From: Pyropia yezoensis
Lineage: Eukaryota > Rhodophyta > Bangiophyceae > Bangiales > Bangiaceae
Reading direction: 5' to 3'
NCBI GenBank assembly: GCA_009829735.1
Contig: CM020618.1
Coordinates: forward strand, 37,920,894 to 37,984,893
Length of the DNA stretch: 64,000 bases
Shown: piece by piece, positions 31,506 to 41,772 of the stretch
Position numbering within the stretch: position 1 is the first letter of the stretch
How the letters are laid out: each line of letters starts with the position of its first letter
Notes under the pieces: model-generated
What the model saw: only the letters and a program-made list of their open reading frames with translations
Database searches by the model: none
Told to the model about the DNA's origin: nothing
Position numbers and translations under genes: made by a program

Positions 31506-31620
31506 TTGGCGACAACGAGGGCCCTTAGTAGTGCCGCTGGTCGGCGCAGGTGCTTGCCGGCGACGGTGGTTGCCAGCCTTGGGGCAGCGGACGACGCCGC
31601 CCACTGGATGTGGTGCGCTG

Positions 31621-32245
31621 GCGGGTGCAGGGGGGGTGCTGCGAACGGTGTCGGCGGCGGCCAAGGCGGACGTGGTGGTGCTGTCAAGTGTATGGTGGGG
31701 GGGCTGGGGTGGTGTGCGGGGTGTGTGCGGGTGGGTGTGGCTGCCGCCGACCCGGCCGGCCGCCGCGTTCGCCGTGACCCTCTGCGCGCACGGCAGGGGG
31801 CTCGTGCCGACGCGGCCGAAGGCTCGGTCGGGCGGCTGGCAGCCGGTGCGGCCTCCCCCGCCGAGCACGGCAAGGTCGTCCACCGCGCCGGGCGGACAAC
31901 GAGGTCAGCGGCGTGCTGCGGGGCGGCGGCGACGGTCGGCGGCGACGGTGTCGGCGTCCTGGGTAGTGGCGGGTGCGGGGGGGGTGCTGCGAACGGTGTC
32001 GGCGGCGGCCAAGGCGGACGTGGTGGTGCTGTAAAGTGTATGGTGGGGGGGCTGGGGTGGTGTGCGTGCGCGGTGTGTGCGGGTGGGTGTGGCTGCCGCC
32101 GACCCGGCCGGCCGCCGCGTTCGCCGTGACCCCCTGCGCGCACGGCAGGGGGCTCGTGCCGACGCGGCCGGGGGCTCGGTCGGGCGGCTGGCGCCGGTAT
32201 GGCACCCGCCGCCCATCACAGCGAGGTCGTCCATCGCACCGGGTC
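31621..32245. repeat. Tandem duplication, about 275-bp copies 348 bp apart
   Basis: Copy 1 (31621-31894) and copy 2 (31969-32245) share nearly identical sequence, including GGTGCTGCGAACGGTGTCGG, CTGCCGCCGACCCGGCCGGC and CGGCAGGGGGCTCGTGCCGA. They differ by a few substitutions and small indels. The duplicated block is an island of high GC in lower-GC surroundings. Open frames exist on both strands through both copies, with no recognisable domain. Confidence 0.9.
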
Positions 32246-32599
32246 GACGACATGGCTGGCGCCACGCGGCGAAGGTGCCTCTTTCGTTCTCCAATTCTGG
32301 ACTTCCGCCTCGCACACCGAGTCTCGCGCCGTCTCCGCCTACATGCCCGGCCAACTGCTCCTCGTCGCTTCCACCACGGCGCCGCCGACTGAGAAGAGCA
32401 GCTCCCCCGCTCGCGCACCCCGTTCTGGCGTGCTTGCGCCCTTCCTTCCCCCCGTCGGCATCATTCCATTGACAGCAAGCGAAAAAAGGGAGGATGGTGC
32501 TCTGGAACAGTGTGAGAGGAAGAAGAAAAAAAATGATGCCTCGAGGCGCCCTGAGCTGGCGTGGGAGGGACGGAAAAATGCCCTCCAATGGCAAGTCTT

Positions 32600-33628
32600 C
32601 CCCAGTCATCTCAGGGAGGTTGCGTAGGACTTGCCGACGCGCCTCGCGATAATGCCCTTGTATTGAAGACAAAGAAAGGGAAGAAAAGGCGAGAACATGA
32701 GCAATACGGTCCGGCAACAGGGGATGCCAGAACACCAAGCCGCGCACACCATGCTTTACGTCCTTAAAAACGAGCTCGATGGCAGCAAAATCAGGTGAGT
32801 ACGGGAGAGACGAATGCGAGCAACGCGGTTCTCCTGAAAAATCATATCTGCGAAGGCAGTATGCACAGAGGCATTATCATATACCATGACGCAGTCATTC
32901 GGTTGCTCTGACCAAGGCAATCCAGAATGATAAGCGTTCATCCTCCTCACAAGGCTGGTGCAAAACAAGGCAAAGTCATCTCCGTTCAAAGCAGGAGGAA
33001 CCTCGTTGACATAAAGATCCAAAATACCACGTGTGTACTATATCGCCACAGTCGACGAGTACTTCGGCCGGGCCCGAGGGTCTGGAGCCAACGCCTCCAG
33101 CGGTCGACCAATTGGTGCCCATCCTCGTCGGCGGACCATGGCCGGGCCAGCGACATTCGTTTCGTCGAGGACGACGATGCACCGATCGGGGACGTGCCGG
33201 TACAGTCGATAGAGCGCCAACCACAGAGCTTGCGAACGCTTCAAAGCCAGTCGCTCAACTTGCTTGACAGAAAACCCAATCTTTCCCAGCATCCGGCTTA
33301 ACGTGGTGGTTGACGCGGCCCAGCTCTGCTCCCACCCGGGTAGATCTGCCAGCTTCTGGAATATGGCTTCCTTTTCCCAAAGAAGCAATTCTGGGTTGGA
33401 GCGGACCAGAATGTCGAGGGCGGCCAGAAACTCTGAATGAAAGACCGCGGCGTCCGAACGCTTGTTTTGGATGTAATCATCGTTCCAAGGCGAGCCGTGG
33501 CGCTGAAAGTTGGTCCACCACTCCTTGGCCGCTGCCACGCTGCAGCCAACGTGCTCCACGATAGACGACCACGACTTTCCTTGGCGGCGGTTCTGGATCA
33601 CCTGCCAGCGGATGGCAATGGGGTACAT
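32600..33628 (-). mobile_element. Tc1/mariner-type DNA transposon relic
   Basis: Transposase of the Tc1/mariner (IS630-like) superfamily. The N-terminus has a helix-turn-helix region (GKSWSSIVEHVGCSVAAAKE), then STTTLSRMLGKIGFSVKQVE. The catalytic residues are visible: first Asp in CIVVLDETNV, second Asp in CVMVYDNASVHTAF, and the C-terminal Glu in PYSPDFAAIELVFKDVKHG, roughly 34 residues after the second Asp (DD34E spacing). The C-terminus continues as IQGHYREARRQVLRNL. The coding frame is broken by an in-frame TAG at about 33,035 (after STVAI) and a frameshift at about 32,803 just before PYSPDF, so it is inactive as it stands. Terminal inverted repeats and a TA duplication could not be defined, so the ends are approximate. 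Confidence 0.88.
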
Positions 33629-35105
33629 GTTCGCACTAAGTAACCAGGCTCAGGGCATGAGCAGCGTCCCCAGTGAACAAGAAACAAACCTCGTCAGGTG
33701 AATGCGTCTGGCATGTGCCGCCGACTAAATTCCCGGCACGCATCGTGAGCTCACCACAAATTTGAAAGCTTAGCGTACTGTTCGTGAAAATGATGAAAAT
33801 GGTCAATGAAACAATTTCAACGAGAGTCCTTGTGCCGGACACAACCACTCGTCGATTCGGCTCGCTCACGAAGCGATTGATGCAGCACTTGCAGCGCGCT
33901 GGCGAGAGTCAGAAGCCGCCGGCGCGATATCACCCTGGGCGTCTGATGGGCGCCACCGGACATCGTGCTCTCAGCGTGCCAAACAGCAGCCTTGCAGGCC
34001 ACTTGTAAGGCCGGGAGTCGCGCGCGAGAGAAGAACGCTTTTCTGAACTGTCTCTACATACTGCACTTAATATTTGTACACTAACGAGCTTTGAAGACAG
34101 AATAACACAATTTGCATTGCTCTGGTGGACTTCCACTATACGAGACAGTGACCTCAAGCGCGGTCACACGCGGCATGCGGAGCGCTACACTTTGATAAAA
34201 TTCGCTGGAGCGCCCATCAGCCCCAAAAAAACGAGTCGCACAATTTCAATCGCGTCTAAAGTGTTGGCGGGCCTGCCAGAGCAATGCTCGGCTCCTGTCG
34301 TCCCCACAGCTCCCGCGCGGGATTGCTACCCAGACGGAGGTCTTTGTGAACTGGTCGAGCTGTTGATTTCAAATATGGTATATCTCGGTTAAGTGAGCTA
34401 ATTTGAGCGAACGCGTGTACATCGAGCAAATTGGGAGGTTGCACTTCCAGTTGAGAGACACTCAAAGTTCAAGGCCTCACGCAAGACCAAACGCGGTGCC
34501 TGCTTCTCATGCCCTCCACGGGCTGTCCAGCAGCGTGCGCAGGCGCAACAGCAGCGGACCACGCGATCTCATCCGCGCCTAAATTCTTCCCGGTCTGCCA
34601 GATCACTTCTTTACTCTTCCTGGCCTCACAGGTCCTCGGTGAGCCAAGCGCCGCCTCCACCGCGAAAGCACGACAGCGGCAGGATCTCTTGCATGGAGGG
34701 CAGGTTCGCAGAGCAATGTTCTTCGCGGTGAACTGGAGGGCGGACCTGAGCCACCCAAAATCAGATGGTGTGGCCCTGCCGTTCTGTTGCATGATGCTTG
34801 TGTCCGAGGCGGGACATGATCGACACACGCCACCCGCTGTGCGGGTGATGTCTCTGTGTCTCGTCCCTAAATCTGCCGTCTCTCTTGCAATGTACCGCTG
34901 CTCTTGGATAGATCCTGTATCGGCACATGTGACCGTATTTGACGAGTTGAGCAAAGCGAATGAGAGCCAGCCATTATAAAGGAGTAGACAGTATTTCCCA
35001 AACAATTGAAATATCCCTGCACGCTCCACACATGTCGTGGTCACGAATTGCACGTTCACGACTGCGACACGTCTACTTTTTGCGGGATGCACACTATCGG
35101 TGTGA
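33629..35105. other. Lower-GC stretch, no assigned gene
   Basis: Contains one longer open frame, 34469-35158 minus (229 codons), with several Cys-containing stretches (GVCRSCPAS, RTCPPCKRSCRCRAF), and a shorter plus frame at 34509-34979 over the same bases. Neither resembles a family I know. Because the GC content is moderate here, a 229-codon frame is somewhat less likely by chance than in the first 28 kb, but I cannot support it further. Confidence 0.3.
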
Positions 35106-35535
35106 CCCAAAACCCATACTATAATGGGTTTTAGCTCAGAGCATGTCCATCGGTGCACCTAAAACCCATATAGAATAGCTCTGAGCTATCCGCTGAGCCA
35201 AATGTAGCTGAGGGGATAGCTCAGAGCTATCCTGCAAGGAGGAATAGCCAAGCAAGACACGTGCCTCCATCTGAGGAATGAGCGATGGTGACACAGCTTC
35301 CGTTCGGAACTGATGGACGACAGGTGCAATTGTGCAGAACCCCAAGCCACGCTGGCCACTCAGCGCTCAACAATCGGGGGTCTTCACCATGCTCCAGATA
35401 TAAGTGGACAGCAATGTCCCAAGCAAGTCTGGGGAAGGTCAGAATATGGCTCAGCCCGATAGACATGCTCTGAGCTATCGCCAGAACAAGTAGCAGGATG
35501 GGTTAGGGTTTTAGCTCCACCGATAGACATACTCT
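35106..35535. mobile_element. Candidate MITE or nested inverted-repeat element
   Basis: TTAGCTCAGAGCATGTCCAT at 35131-35150 (followed by CGG) is matched in inverted orientation by GATAGACATGCTCTGAGCTA at 35458-35477. Outer arms also correspond, in part: AAAACCCAT and ATGGGTTTT form a perfect hairpin at 35109-35132, and the motif returns at 35497-35533 next to a second GATAGACATACTC. Internally, ATAGCTCTGAGCTATCC (about 35174-35190) and GGATAGCTCAGAGCTATCC (about 35213-35231) are near palindromes and complementary to each other. There is no coding capacity. The nested arms suggest a miniature inverted-repeat element, perhaps two copies inserted together. Confidence 0.55.
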
Positions 35536-36120
35536 TACCAGCCAGTCGTCCTGCTTTCAAAAACGCGAAAAAGGATGTTACATGATTGGAGAAAGACTGT
35601 ACAGCATGAAACGATGAACTACATGGACGCCACGTACACCGAAGTACCCTCCCGCATATCAGAAAAACCATGAAACACCAGGAGAGCCACAGATAGGCAC
35701 GCCTAGTTAAGACACCGTCTGAGCGGACTTCTGGCACATCGAGCAGTACTCAGGATCCCATTGGCAGCCTCGGATTTCTCAAACGACGAGATGAGGTCCC
35801 ATTGGTGCTGCGATATTGTGTCAGCTTTCTCCGTAGAACAGTCGTCCGTGGGACTGCTCGGAGTGAAGATTTGTCACGTGGCGCCCGCACCCCTGCCCAA
35901 CCGCGCTGAGCGGGCCCACTCCTCCCTCCAGACAAATAAGCACCCTTTGAAATTTGACCGAGCCCACCGAAAGGCCCTCGCCTGTAAGGGCCAATGGTCT
36001 CCCTACACTCACTGACTACGCCGTGATGGACGACCGTCCTCAAACGGGGTCGACCCCAAGCTCAGCCATCCCCCCTGGCGTCCCACCTAGCGCGGGCGCC
36101 TTCGCCAGTCGCCATTCGGG

Positions 36121-36240
36121 GAGTGGCCGTTCGCCACGCCCCCCCCCCCCCCCGCCCCTGCCGCTGCCGCTGTCGCCGCCGTCGCTCCCCTCCCTGGCCG
36201 CCGCGGCCGCGGCCGCCCGCCCCCCCCAGCGGCGCCCCCC
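36121..36240. repeat. GC-rich low-complexity patch
   Basis: A run of C followed by GCCGCTGCCGCT- and CGCCGCGGCCGCGG-type sequence stands out sharply in the lower-GC surroundings, just outside the transposase-like relic that starts at about 36,327. It could mark the element border or be a simple-sequence expansion. Confidence 0.6.
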
Positions 36241-36326
36241 CCGCTCATGTTGGGCTGATGTACACGTCCAATGAGAAACGGCCCAGCAAATGATACGAAC
36301 CCGCTATGCCACGCGCCGATCGTCCG

Positions 36327-39300
36327 TTAAGTTCTGTGCATTGCAGCACAGGGCAGGCCGCGCCTGTGCCGGCGCACGCCTGTCAGAAAAAAAACAAGTC
36401 TCCTTTTTTCCTCAAGCAATCGCATCATGCACGCCGTTTCTGCTTCCATAAGCTCCTCATAGTGGTCCTCCGCCAACAACCTTTCAGATTCAAGGTCCGG
36501 GGCAGGCACAGCACTATTAGGCAGGCCACGCCTATACGTATCCACTCTCCGCACGGAGACTGCGAAGTTGTCGCGCGCCCACTTCACCCCGTCCTCAACC
36601 TCGTTTTATGCGCAGTAGTCGGACACAAGGCGGGCCTCCCCGGCGAGCGCCTTCCCAGCGCTGGTCCGCTTGTCATCAGCACTCGTGGCGCATCTGGCGT
36701 GAGAGAGGGCGGGCTTGCGTCGCTTGCCACGGTTTTGAGAGGCGTCGCCGGGAGCCCGGCTGACAGCTGCCCGTCGCACGTAGTCCAAGCAGCTATCCAG
36801 GAACGTGTCGGCCGCGTAGTGTCACGAATACAAGTTGTAATGCCCGTGCCAGACCTCCAGGCCTTGCTCGCTAGACCGACCCAACCTGCAAAACCGCGCC
36901 AAGAAATAGGGAGCATGGCACACAGGCGAGAGTAGCTCGGGGATCACACTGACCCACTCAAATCCAGCCCTCAGGCCGTCCCCGAACAGCACGGTGCAGC
37001 GGCGGAAAGACGCCACGTCATCTTCAGAAAAGGTCGCCACGCTGGTCAAAACGGGGAGTAGCTCCCTTCAGGCGCCACAAGCTGCGGTCTAAACGGCACT
37101 CGCGGTCTGCGGCGCAGCTCGGGCGAGGAGCTCGCAGACCAATGACAGATGCCGCCCAATGCGCTGGCACTGCCGCCCCTCGAACGAGCCCCCGAAATAC
37201 GGCACAGGCTTGACGCCCGCGCCGTGTCGGAGCACTCGGGCAAGGTCTGACGTTCACACGTCGGCCCGTGCCATGCCGCCTTAAAAGTAGACAATCTCAA
37301 TCCCCAGCCGCCGGAGCCACACGGTGATGCCAAGTGTCAAATGAAGCGGCATGGGAGAGATGTGGCTGGGGTCCACGACGATGAGCGGGCGCCGCTCAAT
37401 AGAAAGGTGCACTTCCAATGGGAGTGGTTCAGGCCGGTCTGCGTTGCTGGCCTCCGAAAAAGCCGCCGACATTTCCTCCAGCTGCTGCCAGGTCCGCAGC
37501 TCCCGACGTGCACGGCTCCCGTCCTGGATACAGCCACATCTGGCTACCAGGTCCCGATTCGTCTCGGTGCGCCTGTGCATGACTGTACACTGTAGGCGCG
37601 GCATTCGGCTGCTGGCGCCCATATGGCCAAGCCACGTTGACATAAAGTTGAAGTCCCCCGCCAATATTAGACGAACAGCGCGCCGCCCACCCCTGACCAT
37701 CACACCAGTTGACCGCAGCGAATCAATGTCCGGCACGTACACGTCCGCCATTCTGGACGGGGCCTCGTGGTCGTCCTTGTCGCACGGGAAGACGCCGTAC
37801 AGGATGGTGTTGCCACGGCTACAGGATGGGCTTGATTGACGCATGACACGACCGCTGTACATGAGCTTAGTGAGCCCCCATTGTGGAGCCCAAGACAGAG
37901 CTGCACATCGCGGACCGTCGGCTCGTGTACAGCACTGGGGCTGTCTTGTCCCTCAAACGTAGAGACGGCTGCAGTCCCTTGACAGTCCGCCCCGCGCAGG
38001 GCCTGCTCCACGAATTCGCCCCGGCCGACCAGGTCGTTAAGAAGGCCTTGGACTGCCGCTTGCAGGCTGACCAAGAACGCCCCTTGGCCGTTGGTAGTTG
38101 CTTGGTTCTGTGGCAAGCTTGAGCTCTCCGCAGGTCCTCCTGCCTGGTTACTCGGCTGGCCAATCCCGACGATGCGCCGCCCAGAAACAGTTGCACCCGC
38201 TGCCACACAGCTCCGCTGATGTTGATGTCCAGCATAAATTCAGTCTGCTTTCGCACAGGGATGACCGCCCGAGCGACACCACTTGGGACCACGGCGACAC
38301 CCTCGCTCTGAGTGGCCCTCAGACACAAGTCGGTCACGGCCGCCGCCAATAATCCAGAATCAATCCCGGGGATCCGACCAATGGCTGTGGCAGCCAAGGC
38401 TGCGCGACGCCGCACCTGGCGGGGACCGACAACAGCCTTAAGAACACCACCTCTCGGTAGTAGACAATAGACCGTCCCTTTTCAGAGACCTTCATTTGGT
38501 CAGGCCTTGTGGCAACTAGATATTGCTGGTGCAAAGCAGCGACCAATAAAACGCACTCGGCGCTCAACGACGGGAACGTCGCGTGCAACACCCGCAAGGC
38601 TACCGACACCTCACGGCTGGTAGGGCCGGCAGGGCTAATGCTGACACCAGGATAGGTCTGCGCGCCCATGTCGCTGGGTGCCGGTGATGCCACGTCAACG
38701 CCGGCGAGGGTGACGCGGCGGAAGGTCAATGGCCACCGTGGGGGGATGCTCAAGCTGGAGCAGGTGACCACACTAAACTCGTGGGTCACCCGCGTCGGGT
38801 CAGGTGCGGGGCTTGTCAAACCCGCAGAGCCCCCACTTGTGGTCACAGGGGATGCTTGGCCATAAGTCCGCCGGCCGCGGCCCGCAGTACTGGGCGGAGC
38901 AAGGACGGCTCGGGCGGCCACGTAGCGAGCGCTGTTGTAGCACGTTTGGCACGTGCCCAACAGAATTCCAGACGCGTCCGCTCCTCTTGAAACGTAACAT
39001 TTCCGGAGCGGGGCGACTGCCACCAGCCGTGCAGCCGCGTCATCGTCGTTCAGCCCCGTCTGGACAGCGTCCCTCCACAGTCGGGCCGAACGACAGTCCC
39101 CTAAGAATGGGGCTGTACAGCTGAGACAGACGAAAGCCTGAGGGGGGTTGGGGAAAGCCCCGCGGACGAGGGAAGTTGCTCGCTCACTGGCAAAAAAAGA
39201 ACACAGAGTCGTACCCATCCAGCGACACAAACGAGGGTGTAGCGAAAAAAGTAGCATAGGAAAGTGCGGTACACAAAGACAGGGCATGATCGGGTGGCTG

Positions 39301-39461
39301 TTCCGCACCCAGCTGCCAAGTCCACTCAAGAATGTGGATAGCGATCGATGGAGAATGGGCACCCGCGAGCGTACTGACCATGCAAGTATCGCGCGTCGCC
39401 TGTCATAGCTCCGGGTATGCTCTCTCAGGGCCTCTCCCAGCGGTGAAGACGGAGTGCACAA
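36327..39461 (-). mobile_element. Degenerate transposase-like element of unnamed family
   Basis: Several minus-strand frames follow one another in the order of a single large protein. The N-terminal part (39461-38334) has Cys pairs (CLSCTAPFLGDC, CQTCYNSARYV) and VSEKGRSIVYYREVVFL. Next come VRDVQLCLGLHNGG, then LYGVFPCDKDDHEAPSRMAD, then RAVRLILAGDFNF with LGHMGASSRMPRLQC, then SHISPMPLHLTLGIT, then GGSFEGRQCQR and RLGRSSEQGLEVWHGHYN. This motif order matches large proteins I know from cnidarian and other genomes that carry GLDKGG, a Cys knuckle, PPPLH(L)LLG and GNQCRKLL, which appear to be RNase H-like transposase derivatives; the family name is uncertain. The frame is broken in several places, so it is a relic. 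Its ends and terminal repeats were not found. Confidence 0.6.
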
Positions 39462-40962
39462 GAGTAAAGGATATTTACCACAGCAAACAGTAGCGTCAAC
39501 GAGTGGCAGTGGGGGTGTGTTGGGCGTCGGCGAGTAGCGTTGGCGTTGGCGGAGTGAAGCGCCGTCTGTCTACCACAGCTCCTGTGTAGACCGACCTTTC
39601 TCTCAATTGGGGTGGAATGTTGTTACGTGGCACTGAGATGGTAATATGAGAAGACCGGTGTTAACTAGGTGTGAAGGGTTGCGCAGCGCGCCGGCGGCGT
39701 ACCACACGGAGTACTCTCACGGCGTGATTTACGGGGTGACTCGCCCGCACGCCGCGCTCTTCACGGCGTGCACACCGGCGTGATCCCGTACTTAACAACA
39801 ACAATCAATTTGAATCTTTACTGCATTAATGCAAGACGAAAGAAGAAAGTATCGAAGAGGCTTACACGGATGGCATGGACAGCGGACAGGTCCTGGCGTG
39901 TTCCGGGACAGCGCCGTGGAAACGTATTTGGGCGGAGCTGAACAACTTAGTCCATCTCGGGCTAGGGCTGTCAAGCTGGGCTGGATGGCCGGCACCCTCG
40001 CGCGGGGCTTCTGACGTGTCTGGGGGGCTGTGCATTGTGAGGGAAGCCAGAGGCGACCACGCCGTGCGGCACCCCTCGTGTACCAGGGGGGGCACAATTC
40101 CTCGCATACAGGGGCGCCCTGTCAGCATGAAGTCTCTCGCCCCCAACCCGCTCCCCCCCCAGGCGCCAGTACCCCACTTTGTGGTGCCGCCGCTGCCGTC
40201 CGTCGTGCCACCCCAATCGTGCCGGCTGGCCAACCGGCTGAAGACAGCGGGGCTGGCGGTGGCGCTCGGTAACTGGTAAACAAATACAATTACATGGGGC
40301 TAATTAAGCGGCGTGCTCAGTGTGAATACGGTTTGACGGCGTGCACTAGGAGTGTTTTTGGCGTTTCAGGCCTGCATGCCGGGCAAAAACAGGCGTGAAG
40401 CACAACCCCAGCCACAGACAGCAACAACGGCAATTTTTTCGTTTTCGACCCCTATAAAGGTGTATCCCATTCAATAAGGCGTATGACAAAATGGCCGTGC
40501 ACGTTGAACGGGTTCCTGGACGGCTTTCAAACTTCGCATATGCCGTCAGCAGGGCTCTCTTGTACGTGCTACACAAAAAAAAACCCGAGCGAGAACGCTT
40601 CTGAGCTCGCTGGACAGCGTCACACAGCAGACATGGGAAGCGTACGGCCGATTTCTCTCGATACCGTGGCCAACAAATTAGAATTGGACGATGACTTCTG
40701 GAAAACCATGATCTCTCACGCTACCTTGCAACTTGTCGCCAAAAACGCAGGCTACATTGTACACGATTTGAAGCCTCGCTCGTCCCGTGCTCGGTGGTTC
40801 ATCAGTCACCAGTTGCGGTGGCCATTCGGCCCACGCTTGAATTTTGCAAGCCCCCCGCCCCCCTCTGCCGCCCATCCTGCCGCAACACTACCCGCCGCGC
40901 GTCAGCCCGCCCCTCCCTCCCTGGCTTCGACCGCGACCCGCGCGTCCTCGCCGCATGTCTTC
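39462..40962. other. Unassigned stretch with CGGCGTG-type repeats
   Basis: Short CACGGCGTG / CGGCGTGC motifs recur at 39,695-39,790 and 40,309-40,345, on both sides of a plus-strand frame of 134 codons at 39875-40279 (starts MDSGQVLACSGTAPWKRIWA). The flanking motifs hint at element ends, but no clean inverted repeat or target duplication could be drawn. A second plus frame from 40483 becomes proline-rich and is described with the repeat that follows. Confidence 0.3.
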
Positions 40963-41190
40963 CCACTGCCACGGGTGCCCCCCCAACGGCCCCCCGTCTG
41001 CCCCCGCCCCTCCTCTTCCCTCAACCTCCCCCGGCGCGCCCCTGGGCCGCCTGCGCCCCCTCCGCCGCCTCGCCCTCCACTGCCACGGGCGCCATCCCAA
41101 CGGCCCCCCGCCTGCCGCCGCCTGCCCCCTTCCCTCCCCGCCCCCCGGCACGCCCCTCTGCCGCCACCGATCCCTCGATGCACCCGTTCC
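40963..41190. repeat. 114-bp direct repeat, two copies, C-rich
   Basis: Copies at 40963-41076 and 41077-41190 both begin CCACTGCCACGGG and carry CCAACGGCCCCCCG and CGGC(G/A)CGCCCCT at the same offsets. The block is C-rich on the plus strand and gives proline-rich plus frames and Gly-rich minus frames; neither is convincing as a gene. Confidence 0.75.
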
Positions 41191-41772
41191 GCCGTGTGAC
41201 AGACGCCTAACACCCCCCACTGTCCCCGCTCACCATATAACCACCCCCCCCTCTTGGCAGACTCGCCCGGCCGCCACCGCCCAGACCACCCTCCGAACCA
41301 CTTTCCCGCCTCACACCACGGCGCCCGGTACCGGCCGATGCTCCTCGCCGTTGCTTTTTTGCCCCGAAGCCGCCCCCCCCCCCCCGCTCCACATCCGCGC
41401 ACTCCGAAGCCCAGGCGCCTCCGCCTGAAAGGGCGGTGCACCTTGCTCGCTGAAAAGGCCCACTCGAGATATTCCCAGCGCTCTCCCTTCTTCACAGCCT
41501 ACTCACTTGGCCCTCGAGGGACAGTGACCACGCCGACCCCGAGCTCAATCCGCCCCCCCGCACCTGCGTCCTTAGTAACCTGAGCTATTGGATAAAAATG
41601 CACAATCCCTCTAGCTGGCCCTCAGTATTTGCTCGCTCACGACAGCCACATCTGATTCCAGCGATGTCTTCAGACGATTGCTCAAGCCGGCGAACTTCCG
41701 TATGCCTATCGTCAGACCAACTCCGAGAAAGAGAAGTGTACAGATACAAAACAGTAACCCATTTCTAACAAA

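Noticed and set aside
33629-35158. 229-codon minus frame with Cys-rich patches as a gene
   Set aside because: It has no domain, runs into the inverted-repeat element at its 5' end, and a plus-strand frame covers the same bases.
40483-41210. Proline-rich plus frame of 238 codons
   Set aside because: Its length comes from a C-rich 114-bp direct repeat; only the first 120 codons look protein-like and they match nothing.
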